Assembly: GCA_022848805.1 (NCBI GenBank)
Contig: JAJISI010000038.1
Span: 1 to 10,563, forward strand
Length of the DNA stretch: 10,563 nucleotides
Direction: 5' to 3'
DNA from: Thermoplasmatota archaeon
Lineage (GTDB): Archaea; Thermoplasmatota; Thermoplasmata; UBA10834
In this document: positions 1-5,352 of the stretch, one piece after another
How the letters are laid out: each line of letters opens with the position of its first letter
How positions within the stretch are numbered: position 1 is the stretch's first letter
Translations under genes and position numbers: made by a program
The notes under the pieces: generated by a model
The model's input: only the letters and a program-made list of their open reading frames with translations
The model's database searches: none
Told to the model about the DNA's origin: nothing

Positions 1-19
1 GTGACAGAAGATTGGAGCG

Positions 20-28
20 ACTTAAGGG
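20..28 (-). promoter_or_regulatory. Possible TATA box for a gene left of the window
   Basis: On the minus strand this reads CCCTTAAGT after an A-rich AAAA stretch, resembling the box before the NAC gene in this window (AAACCCTTTTAAC). It lies just after the stop of the small Cys-rich gene and points out of the left edge. Initiation would be expected close to the window end, so the gene it might serve cannot be seen. Confidence 0.35.
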
Positions 29-49
29 TTTTGCAGGGCGGGTTCCGGC

Positions 50-325
50 TCAGCGCCCCCCTCCGTGCTCATCTTCACCCTCGAACTCGCCGTACAGCTC
101 CTTGTTCCTCGCGGAGACCTTGGATTTCGTAGCCTCCTCGAAATCCTCGCACTCGCACCGGATCTTCGTGACGACATCGCGCTCGATGCAGTATCCTATG
201 CCAGGTCCGGTCATCTCCTCGGGCCTGGGGTCCCAGTGTAGGCATATCGGGCACAACCGCTTCTTGTTCGGGTCGCTCCCGCATGAGGAATGCGTGCTCA
301 CACTCCGGTACGTGGGCTTCGTCAT
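50..325 (-). CDS. Small cysteine-rich hypothetical protein (91 aa)
   Basis: I do not recognise a named family. The 91-residue product has six cysteines: one at residue 15, a CPIC knuckle at 25-28, one at about 43, and a CEC at about 53-55 followed by an acidic, Glu-rich C-terminal half and a GGGR end. This suggests one or two bound metal ions, probably zinc, in a soluble cytoplasmic protein. About 80% of its codons end in G or C over the whole length, which supports this frame against another open frame on the same strand. The ATG at 325 has no clear ribosome binding site; a TATA-like box at 364-370 would give a leader of about 16 nt. It lies 84 bp downstream of tRNA-Met on the same strand. 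Function is unknown. Confidence 0.7.
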   Translation of the reverse strand: MTKPTYRSVSTHSSCGSDPNKKRLCPICLHWDPRPEEMTGPGIGYCIERDVVTKIRCECEDFEEATKSKVSARNKELYGEFEGEDEHGGGR

Positions 326-343
326 ATATCATGATTTCTCAGT

Positions 344-355
344 TTCCGCGCGGAA
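344..355. repeat. Perfect 12-bp palindrome, candidate operator
   Basis: TTCCGCGCGGAA is a perfect palindrome between the TATA-like box (364-370) and the expected start point (about 340) of the small Cys-rich gene. A repressor bound here would block initiation. No regulator gene is adjacent, and a GC-rich palindrome of this length can occur by chance. Confidence 0.35.
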
Positions 356-363
356 GTAGCCGC

Positions 364-370
364 GTATAGA
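364..370 (-). promoter_or_regulatory. Putative TATA box of the small Cys-rich gene
   Basis: The minus strand reads TCTATAC. It is centred about 42 bp before the ATG at 325, so a start near 340 would leave a leader of about 16 nt. The match is short and sits in GC-rich DNA, so this is tentative. Confidence 0.35.
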
Positions 371-409
371 CCGCGTCCGAAACCTAGGTACCGTCTAAGA
401 ACAAGGAAG

Positions 410-484
410 TAGCGGGGGTTGGATTTGAACCAACGATCTTCAGGTTATGAGCCTGATGGGATTTCCAAGCTACCCCACCCCGCT
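410..484 (-). tRNA. tRNA-Met (CAT), probably the initiator
   Basis: A full cloverleaf folds on the minus strand. The acceptor stem is AGCGGGG with CCCCGCT and A73. The D-stem is GGG:CCC, the anticodon stem TCAGG:CCTGA closes a CTCATAA loop with anticodon CAT (447-449), and the T-stem GTTGG:CCAAC holds a TTCAAAT loop. There is no intron and CCA is not encoded. The A1:U72 pair and the AGCGGGGTGGGGTAGC beginning are typical of archaeal initiator tRNA. The usual run of three G:C pairs in the anticodon stem is reduced to two, because pair 29:41 is A:U. A TATA box at 510-518 serves it. Confidence 0.93.
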
Positions 485-509
485 GACTGCGACTAATGGT
501 GACTATGTA

Positions 510-518
510 GTTAAAAGT
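510..518 (-). promoter_or_regulatory. TATA box of tRNA-Met
   Basis: The minus strand reads ACTTTTAAC after a purine-rich CGGAT. It is centred about 30 bp before the mature 5' end of the tRNA, so the leader would be only a few nucleotides. It lies about 26 bp past the SCP2 stop codon, so the tRNA has its own promoter. Confidence 0.65.
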
Positions 519-543
519 ATCCGTTTTTGCAGAGGGTGCTGGG

Positions 544-876
544 TCAGAAGAAGCGCTTCAGTCGGAGGAGGTCCTCCATGGACCCTTTAACCCGGAGCTG
601 CTTCGTCACGAACGCCTTCATCACCCTGAGCTCCTTCGTCCACAATTTCGTGAGCGTATCGGCGCTCGCGATTATTCTCACATCGGGGTCCGCGGTCTCG
701 CCCTTGTGCGGTCCGTCGACCGCCCCTCCCTTGAGGATGAAGTGATACCACTCACCGCCCTCGACCTCGACCTGCACGACCTTACTCACGCCCTCGAGTT
801 CCTTCGCGAGTTCGGAGTCCTCTTTGACCCGCGCATTGAACTTATCTATCGCATCCTTGAGGAGCTGTTCGACCAA
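544..876 (-). CDS. SCP2 sterol-binding domain protein (110 aa)
   Basis: The 110-residue product is essentially one SCP2-like domain: an N-terminal helix (VEQLLKDAIDKFNARVKE), a sheet with GEWYHFILKGG, then ADPDVRIIASADTLTKLWTKEL and AFVTKQLRVKGSMEDLLRL, matching the family's final strand-and-helix pattern. SCP2 domains form a hydrophobic pocket for lipids or other apolar ligands; the archaeal ligand is unknown. There is no signal peptide or membrane segment. I chose the TTG at 874-876, 2 bp after the rnhB stop, because GAGGG lies 6 nt before it and the domain begins there. An ATG at 990 would overlap rnhB by 112 bp and add out-of-family sequence. The gene is probably co-transcribed with rnhB. 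Confidence 0.82.
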   Translation of the reverse strand: MVEQLLKDAIDKFNARVKEDSELAKELEGVSKVVQVEVEGGEWYHFILKGGAVDGPHKGETADPDVRIIASADTLTKLWTKELRVMKAFVTKQLRVKGSMEDLLRLKRFF

Positions 877-878
877 AT

Positions 879-1526
879 TTATCCCTCGAACGAATCCAGC
901 CTCCGGATTTCCTTCTTGGCCATTAGCTTTTCGGATGTCTTCCAGGAGAGCCGTACATGCGGAGGCAGGGATTTCTCCTTCTCCAGCCATTGCTCCAAGA
1001 ACGACCGGGTGAGCGAGTCGGAGGTGTATCCGGAACCTATCGGCTGGCCCAGCTCCTCCTCTATGAGGTCGATCCGCCTGTCCCTCGTGACCTTGGCGAT
1101 GATGGACGCAGCCGACACGACCGGGAACTTCACGTCTGCCCCGTGCTTCGACACGGTCCGCGCCCCGCACGTTAGATATGAGCAGACCATCTCGGAGAAA
1201 CGTTCCTCGCTCGCGTCTGCCGCATCGAGATAGGCGACTGCTGGGGAGAGTTTGTCGATGATCCTCGCGAAGAGCATCGCCTCGATCTCGTTCAGGGTCA
1301 TATTCGACCTGAGCGAGTCGATCTCCTCGGCCGGAAGCTCGAGCACCTCAACCTTGGACACCTCGAATATCCGCGGAGCGAGCTCCTCCCGCCTCCGTCT
1401 CGATAGCTTCTTCGAGTCCTTGACGCCAAGCTCGACCAGCTTCGAGTCATCTTCAACGGAGACTCCACATACCACGAGCGGTCCTATCACAGGGCCCCGT
1501 CCGGCCTCGTCCACTCCGCAGATCAT
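879..1526 (-). CDS. rnhB: Ribonuclease HII
   Basis: This enzyme cleaves the RNA strand of RNA:DNA hybrids and starts removal of single ribonucleotides from DNA, using Mg2+ or Mn2+. The 215-residue product has the archaeal RNase HII plan: GVDEAGRGPVIGPLV at 4-18 (Asp6, Glu7), the DSKKL segment at 37-41, LDAAD with Asp101, KHGAD with Asp131 followed by FPVVSAASIIAKVTRDR, and GSGYTSD at 164-170 carrying the conserved tyrosine. All four acidic catalytic residues are present and the length is normal. I chose the ATG at 1526 because the family begins two or three residues before GVDEAGRG; the 30 codons upstream lack family sequence and contain the promoter. A TATA-like box about 28 bp upstream predicts a leaderless mRNA. 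The SCP2 gene follows after 2 bp. Confidence 0.96.
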   Translation of the reverse strand: MICGVDEAGRGPVIGPLVVCGVSVEDDSKLVELGVKDSKKLSRRRREELAPRIFEVSKVEVLELPAEEIDSLRSNMTLNEIEAMLFARIIDKLSPAVAYLDAADASEERFSEMVCSYLTCGARTVSKHGADVKFPVVSAASIIAKVTRDRRIDLIEEELGQPIGSGYTSDSLTRSFLEQWLEKEKSLPPHVRLSWKTSEKLMAKKEIRRLDSFEG

Positions 1527-1549
1527 CGAATGGACGGAAGGGCGGAATG

Positions 1550-1558
1550 TGTAATTAG
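1550..1558 (-). promoter_or_regulatory. Putative TATA box of rnhB
   Basis: The minus strand reads CTAATTACA, centred about 28 bp before the rnhB ATG. That spacing would place the transcription start at or next to the start codon, which suits a leaderless mRNA and supports the short start. Confidence 0.5.
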
Positions 1559-1598
1559 TACTTGGCCTCTGGCCGGCGTGTCTGGCACCGTCCCGAAC

Positions 1599-1606
1599 AT
1601 TTAATA
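1599..1606 (+). promoter_or_regulatory. TATA box of the membrane zinc-ribbon gene
   Basis: ATTTAATA preceded by CCGAAC forms a good archaeal BRE/TATA pair in GC-rich surroundings. A start near 1628 would give a leader of about 19 nt containing AGAGGAAGG just before the ATG at 1647. It is divergent from the rnhB promoter. Confidence 0.65.
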
Positions 1607-1646
1607 GGCGGGGCAATCATTCCAGCAGCCAGAGGAAGGAAATAGT

Positions 1647-2360
1647 ATGGCCCAGGGCCCCCCAGGCTTCGCGGAGAGTTCGTACAGCGAATACGGCATG
1701 ATCATCTTCGCCGTCCTGCTCATCATCGGCATCGTGATAGCCTTCGCCGGCAGGATAGTCTGGAGGCATCTGATGTCCTTCATCGGAGCTATACTCGGAG
1801 GGTTATTCGGGTTCATTCTAGGGACGGCGGTCGGTGGCGTCCTGGTCGGACTCTTGGTGTCGATACTGTGCGCCGTCGTCGGAAGCTTCGTGTTCATATT
1901 CCTCGCAGAGATCGGGCTGGGGGTGGTTGCGGCCATGTTCACGTTCTTCGTGGCCGATGCCATGCTCGGCAACGAGATCGTCGCCCTTGTCATCGCTGGT
2001 CTGGTGCTCGTCATCACGATAATATTCATAGAACAGGCCCTCGGAGTCGTGACCGCTGGCATAGGCGGGCTCCTCGTAGGCCTTGCACTCATATGGCTCG
2101 ACTGGTTCGATATGGTCGTAGTGGTGATCATCATGCTCGGCACGATCGTATTCGGAGCCGCGTTCCAGCTCATGGCGATCAAGGACCGGGCGAGGAGGGA
2201 TGAGGCGGTGCCTATCGCAACGGCAGCGACGACGCAGGGCGCTCCCGCGCCGTATGCTCCACCTGTGCCGGGAAGAATCTGCCCGAACTGCGGCGGGCCG
2301 TTGGAATACATCACGGAATACAACAGATACTACTGCCACCGCTGCCAGCGGTACGAGTAG
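1647..2360 (+). CDS. Multi-pass membrane protein with C-terminal zinc ribbon
   Basis: The 237-residue product has about seven hydrophobic, Gly- and Val-rich segments, roughly at residues 17-35, 43-62, 64-88, 91-108, 111-129, 131-150 and 156-176. The pattern resembles the DUF4203/TMEM198-like group, but that is by style only. A basic stretch (KDRARRDE, 179-186) follows, then an Ala/Pro-rich linker, then a C-terminal zinc ribbon with CPNC at 212-215 and CHRC at 230-233. By the positive-inside rule the ribbon is probably cytoplasmic. The ATG at 1647 is preceded by AGGAAGG at a good distance, and there is no cleavable signal peptide. The function is unknown; a membrane sensor, channel-like protein or scaffold is possible. 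It appears to be a single-gene unit. Confidence 0.8.
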   Translation: MAQGPPGFAESSYSEYGMIIFAVLLIIGIVIAFAGRIVWRHLMSFIGAILGGLFGFILGTAVGGVLVGLLVSILCAVVGSFVFIFLAEIGLGVVAAMFTFFVADAMLGNEIVALVIAGLVLVITIIFIEQALGVVTAGIGGLLVGLALIWLDWFDMVVVVIIMLGTIVFGAAFQLMAIKDRARRDEAVPIATAATTQGAPAPYAPPVPGRICPNCGGPLEYITEYNRYYCHRCQRYE

Positions 2361-2407
2361 GTATAATACGCCACCATGCTACCGCCTGGAGGGTAAATCA
2401 GTCACGG

Positions 2408-2417
2408 ATTATTATAT
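2408..2417 (+). promoter_or_regulatory. Putative TATA box of mptA
   Basis: ATTATTATAT is the most AT-rich stretch between the membrane protein gene and mptA. Initiation about 26 bp later (near 2439) would leave about 10 nt before the GTG at 2449 and would exclude the upstream ATG at 2416, which overlaps the box. A second TATA-like stretch (TATAATAC, 2362-2369) lies right after the previous stop codon and could be an alternative. Confidence 0.5.
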
Positions 2418-2448
2418 GCCTGGATTCTACCTGTTCCCTACCACAAAG

Positions 2449-3348
2449 GTGAATCATCTGGACGTGCAGAACCGCAGGATTGAGAACGGTTTCAGGCTCA
2501 CGAGAGTGGGCGTCACCGGCGTTAGAAAGCCGATCGTGGTCCGCCGCCATGGTCAGGACAACCATATCACGGCAGCCATAGACGTGTTCGTCGACCTGCC
2601 ATCGACCCAGAAGGGGTCGCACATGTCGAGGAACGTGGAGATCATCAACGAGATGATCGACGAGAGCGTCAGAAAGAAGGTCGGGAGCCTCGAGGAGCTT
2701 GCGGGCAAGATATGCAGGGAATTGCTCGACAGGCATGAGTACGCCAGCTACGGCGAGGTCAATATGGTCGCCGACTACTTCCTCGAGCGACGGACGGAAG
2801 CGGGGAGACAGACGCTCGAACCTTTCAAGCTAGTCGCCAGGGCCACCTCTAGACGCGGGAACGGAATGATGAAACTCATAGGTGTGGAGGTCGAGGGGAT
2901 GACGGCATGCCCGTGCGCCATGGAGACCGTGAGGCAGCGTCTGAACAGTGACGACCCCGAGCTAGGGAAGAGCCTGTCGGAGATGCCGATGATCACACAC
3001 AACCAGAGGAACCGTACGACGCTCATGATGGAGGTCCAGGAGCACGTGGACATCGAGGCGGACGATATGATAGACATCGTCGAGGGATCCCTGAGCAGCC
3101 CGACATACGGCATACTGAAGAGGGACGACGAGGCGAGCGTAGTGCTCAGAGCCCATCAGAACCCCAAGTTCGTGGAGGATGTCGTCAGGGACATCCTCGG
3201 AAAGATACTCGAGAGGTACGGCGACCTCGACGACTCCGTCCATGTCACCGTCAGAAGCGAGAGCGAGGAGTCGATACACAAGCACAATGCTTTTGCCGAG
3301 CGGATCACTACCCTTGGCGGATTGAGAGCCGTTGACGAACAGAAGTAG
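2449..3348 (+). CDS. mptA: GTP cyclohydrolase MptA (GTP cyclohydrolase IV)
   Basis: MptA is an Fe2+-dependent enzyme that converts GTP to 7,8-dihydroneopterin 2',3'-cyclic phosphate, the first step toward the pterin of tetrahydromethanopterin or folate-type cofactors in archaea. The 299-residue product carries family signatures throughout: LTRVGVTGV at 17-25, FVDLPSTQKGSHMSRN at 47-62, HEYASYGEV at 96-104, GMTACPCAMETVR at 150-162 (Cys154, Cys156), THNQR at 183-187, SLSSPTYGILKR at 214-225, AHQNPKFVEDVVRD at 235-248 and EESIHKHNAFAER at 273-285 with the conserved HKH. I prefer the GTG start: the family begins just before a DVQ motif, and a TATA-like box overlaps the alternative ATG at 2416, which would add 11 residues and has GGAGGG 22 nt upstream, too far to serve it. 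The downstream phosphatase gene overlaps the end by 17 bp. Confidence 0.95.
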   Translation: MNHLDVQNRRIENGFRLTRVGVTGVRKPIVVRRHGQDNHITAAIDVFVDLPSTQKGSHMSRNVEIINEMIDESVRKKVGSLEELAGKICRELLDRHEYASYGEVNMVADYFLERRTEAGRQTLEPFKLVARATSRRGNGMMKLIGVEVEGMTACPCAMETVRQRLNSDDPELGKSLSEMPMITHNQRNRTTLMMEVQEHVDIEADDMIDIVEGSLSSPTYGILKRDDEASVVLRAHQNPKFVEDVVRDILGKILERYGDLDDSVHVTVRSESEESIHKHNAFAERITTLGGLRAVDEQK

Positions 3349-4039
3349 GAAGGGGCGGCCGGACCCAGGAGAGGTCGAAGGAGTCGTTGTTGACATAGAC
3401 GGCACGCTGTCCGATTCCTCTCGCAGGATAGGCGTCGAGGCGATCTCAGCGCTCAGAGAGGTCAACGATTCCGGTGTCACCGTGATGCTCGCCAGCGGCA
3501 ACGTCCTACCCATCGCGTACTCGCTGGCGGTGTACCTGGGCTTCGACGGGCCGGTCATAGCGGAGAACGGCGGGGTCGTATGCCACAAGCAGAAGGTTTG
3601 GACGCTCGCAAGTCCCGACGCGCCCAGGCAAGCGTACGAGCACCTCGCATCCGAGATGTCGACGGAGAGGCTCTTCACCGACAGATGGCGGGAGACCGAG
3701 GTAGGCATCAAGCAGGAGACGGACCTGGAAGAGGTGCGGAAGCTCCTGCAGGATTTCGAAGTGGACGTGCAGAGCACCGGTTGGGCGATACACATCATGG
3801 AGCGTGGCATGGACAAACTCGTAGGGCTCGGCAAGGCCTGCGAGATCGTCGGGTTACGCGTCGAGGATATGGCGGCTATAGGCGATTCCGAGAACGACGA
3901 GCGCATGCTCAGCGGCTGCGGATGGGGAGTGGCCGTGGGCAACGCGCCCGAGGCGACCAAGCGAGCGGCGACGCACGCCGTGGAAGGAGACAGCTGGAGC
4001 GGGGTCGTGCAGGCCCTGGAGTGGCTGAGGCTGATCTGA
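3332..4039 (+). CDS. HAD phosphatase, archaeal phosphoglycolate phosphatase type (TA0175-like)
   Basis: This is a Mg2+-dependent HAD-superfamily phosphomonoesterase with a Cof-type cap. The 235-residue product has motif I VVDIDGTL (nucleophile Asp21, acid/base Asp23), motif II LASGN (Ser55), motif III Lys162 in MDKLVGL, and motif IV GDSENDERML (Asp185, Asp189), with the cap between motifs II and III. The usual annotation is phosphoglycolate phosphatase after the Thermoplasma protein, but the true substrate cannot be read from sequence. The start is the TTG at 3332, inside the end of mptA; no later in-frame ATG, GTG or TTG occurs before motif I. The 17-bp overlap implies translational coupling to mptA. 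A role in dephosphorylating dihydroneopterin phosphate is a reasonable alternative inferred from this context. Confidence 0.9.
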   Translation: MTNRSRKGRPDPGEVEGVVVDIDGTLSDSSRRIGVEAISALREVNDSGVTVMLASGNVLPIAYSLAVYLGFDGPVIAENGGVVCHKQKVWTLASPDAPRQAYEHLASEMSTERLFTDRWRETEVGIKQETDLEEVRKLLQDFEVDVQSTGWAIHIMERGMDKLVGLGKACEIVGLRVEDMAAIGDSENDERMLSGCGWGVAVGNAPEATKRAATHAVEGDSWSGVVQALEWLRLI

Positions 4040-4057
4040 ACTTCAACGGATGGAAGG

Positions 4058-4065
4058 ATTTATCA
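4058..4065 (+). promoter_or_regulatory. Putative TATA box of the 51-aa zinc protein
   Basis: ATTTATCA follows GGAAGG. Its centre is about 31 bp before the ATG at 4093, consistent with a start near 4088 and a leader of only a few nucleotides. It lies directly after the phosphatase stop codon, so the small gene probably has its own promoter. Confidence 0.5.
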
Positions 4066-4092
4066 CCATCACCCGTGTTTCGACCAATTAAG

Positions 4093-4248
4093 ATGTCGAT
4101 GATAGGAATCTGCGACATATGTGGCAAGCCTGCGGCCAACACATGCATGATCTGCGGGAAGCTGTTCTGCGGGTCGTGTCTTGAGAAAGGGACGGGCGTC
4201 TGCTTGCGATGCTCTAAGAAGAGGATTGATTTTCTGCCGGGGAACTAG
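4093..4248 (+). CDS. Small eight-cysteine zinc-finger protein (51 aa)
   Basis: The 51-residue product has four CxxC knuckles: CDIC at 7-10, CMIC at 18-21, CGSC at 26-29 and CLRC at 37-40. The spacings of 7, 4 and 7 residues could bind two zinc ions in a cross-braced fold like HIT-type or B-box-like fingers; the assignment is by pattern only. Almost nothing lies outside the metal-binding core except a short basic tail (KKRIDFLPGN), so it is likely an interaction module for a protein or RNA partner. The ATG follows its own TATA-like box and lies in an otherwise short gap, and all eight cysteines are in this frame. The stop codon is 10 bp from the convergent TPR gene's stop. Confidence 0.78.
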   Translation: MSMIGICDICGKPAANTCMICGKLFCGSCLEKGTGVCLRCSKKRIDFLPGN

Positions 4249-4258
4249 CGCCTCACAA

Positions 4259-4747
4259 TCACGGAAGAAGTCTCTTCGCGTCTTCCTCGGTCATGCCCAC
4301 AGCTTTCAGGAGGTACTTCAGCCCCTTCGCCTTGATCATATCCCTCGTCTTGTCGTCCAAGAACTTCTCCATGACCACAGGCGCTCGCAGGGCGTACTCC
4401 GTCCCGAACTCGGAGAAGTAGTATCTGGCGTTCTCAGGGTCGAGCTCCGCCGCCTTGTTGTACGCTGCCTCCGCCTCGTTGAACCTCCCGATCTCGACGA
4501 GGTACGCCGCGTAAGATGACTGGAATATCGGGTTCTTGGGGTCGAGTTCAACGGCCTTCTTGTAGCACTCCTGTATCTCCTCGACTGACGCCTTGGGCAC
4601 GCCCACGGCAGCCTCGGCCTTTCCGAAGTATACATCGGCGTTCTTCGAGCCGCCCTTGATCAACTTGTTGAATCCTTTGTATGCTCGTTCGAAATCCCCA
4701 CCGGCAAGAGCTTCCCGGGCATTCATGATGTCTTTGTCGTTGGCCAT
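4259..4747 (-). CDS. TPR-repeat protein (162 aa)
   Basis: The 162-residue soluble protein consists of about three tetratricopeptide repeats: residues 6-37 (AREALAGGDFERAYKGFNKLI), 38-71 (ending ECYKKAVELDPKNP) and 75-106 (AAYLVEIGRFNEAEAAYNKAAELDPENA). A helical C-terminal part ends in EEDAKRLLP. TPRs are scaffolds for protein-protein contacts, and no enzymatic domain is visible. I chose the ATG at 4747 because GGTGG lies 5 nt before it; the GTG at 4756 is part of that ribosome binding site. The gene is divergent from the NAC gene, with about 165 bp between start codons and a separate promoter for each. The partner is unknown; the NAC neighbour hints at proteostasis only weakly. Confidence 0.85.
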   Translation of the reverse strand: MANDKDIMNAREALAGGDFERAYKGFNKLIKGGSKNADVYFGKAEAAVGVPKASVEEIQECYKKAVELDPKNPIFQSSYAAYLVEIGRFNEAEAAYNKAAELDPENARYYFSEFGTEYALRAPVVMEKFLDDKTRDMIKAKGLKYLLKAVGMTEEDAKRLLP

Positions 4748-4798
4748 TGATTCCACCTATCCCAATCGTCCGAGTGATAGCATCTATTGGCAGGAGGG

Positions 4799-4807
4799 GT
4801 TTAAAAC
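4799..4807 (-). promoter_or_regulatory. TATA box of the TPR gene
   Basis: The minus strand reads GTTTTAAAC after CGAAT, a strong match in GC-rich DNA. A start about 26 bp on would give a leader of roughly 30 nt that includes the GGTGG ribosome binding site. Confidence 0.65.
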
Positions 4808-4857
4808 ATTCGCCTCGCGGAATCAAAATTGATGCTCAGTCGGATACCAAGGAAACC

Positions 4858-4865
4858 CTTTTAAC
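4858..4865 (+). promoter_or_regulatory. TATA box of the NAC gene
   Basis: CTTTTAAC is preceded by GGAAACC, the clearest BRE/TATA arrangement in the window. A start near 4888 would give a leader of about 27 nt carrying GGAAGGTG just before the TTG at 4915. It is divergent from the TPR promoter about 50 bp away. Confidence 0.7.
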
Positions 4866-4914
4866 GGACGCACCGATTCCCTAGACTGCGTGTCCATTGA
4901 GGAAGGTGCCAGAT

Positions 4915-5283
4915 TTGTTTCCCGGCGGTAGGATGAACCCCAAGCAGATGCAAGCAGCCATGAGGAGGATGGGCGTCTCTCAGGAGGAGATCCAAGATGT
5001 CGAGGAGGTGGTCATCAAGACCAAGTCCAAGGAGATCGTCTTCAAGGAGGCAGCGGTCATGAAGGTGACCATGCAGGGGCAGCTCACATTTCAGATCGTG
5101 GGCAACCCTGAGGAGCGCGAGCGGAAGACGGCCGATGCATCAGGAGAGGACGGCGTCCCGGACGAGGACGTTCAGTTGGTGGTGTCGCAGACGGGTTGCA
5201 CGGCCAGCGAGGCGAAGAAGGCGTTGGAGGAGTGCGACGGCGCCCCGGCGGAGGCCATACTCAAGATCATGACGCCCAGTTGA
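4915..5283 (+). CDS. nac: Nascent polypeptide-associated complex protein (alpha-NAC)
   Basis: Archaeal NAC binds ribosomes near the exit tunnel as a homodimer and contacts emerging chains. The 122-residue product has the expected layout: a short N-terminal segment FPGGRMNPKQMQAAMRRMG, the NAC domain at about 22-66 (EVVIKTKSKEIVFKEAAVMKV through LTFQIVGNPEE), an acidic linker at about 66-84, and a UBA-type domain at about 84-120 (VQLVVSQTGCTASEAKKALEECDGAPAEAILKI). Length is normal for archaea. I chose the TTG at 4915 because GGAAGGTG ends 6 nt before it and it yields the family-typical MFPGG beginning. An earlier TTG at 4897 would add six residues and would place the ribosome binding site inside the gene. 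Confidence 0.95.
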   Translation: MFPGGRMNPKQMQAAMRRMGVSQEEIQDVEEVVIKTKSKEIVFKEAAVMKVTMQGQLTFQIVGNPEERERKTADASGEDGVPDEDVQLVVSQTGCTASEAKKALEECDGAPAEAILKIMTPS

Positions 5284-5303
5284 GGCTGAAGAGGGCACGA
5301 AGA

Positions 5304-5312
5304 GATTACATA
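5304..5312 (+). promoter_or_regulatory. Putative TATA box of the 64-aa zinc-ribbon gene
   Basis: GATTACATA lies about 45 bp before the ATG at 5353. A start near 5334 would leave about 19 nt of leader, including GAGGTGA. The box is imperfect; read-through from the NAC gene about 70 bp upstream is also possible. Confidence 0.4.
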
Positions 5313-5352
5313 GCATACGACCGACTGTCGACCAAACTGCGAGGTGAGCACG

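Noticed and set aside
101..114. 14-bp sequence CTTGTTCCTCGCGG repeated exactly at 10501-10514
   Set aside because: Both copies lie in minus-strand coding sequence for an ARNK stretch with the same codon choices. A chance codon-level match is the simplest explanation.
75..332. Second open minus-strand frame beginning MIYDEAHVPECEHAF over the small Cys-rich gene, suggesting a frameshift
   Set aside because: The 50-325 frame keeps about 80% G/C-ending codons from its first residues on and holds the cysteine motifs. The other frame's first codons are less biased and it becomes Arg-rich.
1527..1616. 30-codon N-terminal extension of RNase HII
   Set aside because: It has no family similarity and contains the TATA-like box. 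The ATG at 1526 gives the normal N-terminus.
1601..2323. Long minus-strand ORF opposite the membrane protein gene
   Set aside because: Its Thr/Met/Pro-rich translation is the usual mirror of a hydrophobic coding strand. The plus-strand gene has a promoter, a ribosome binding site and a zinc ribbon.
2200..2448. Upstream extension of mptA overlapping the membrane protein gene
   Set aside because: The extension is Arg/Thr-rich, overlaps the zinc-ribbon coding region in another frame, and lacks MptA similarity.
2962..3960. 332-codon minus-strand ORF across mptA and the phosphatase gene
   Set aside because: The opposite strand encodes two clear enzymes with full catalytic motifs; this frame is a Ser-rich shadow.
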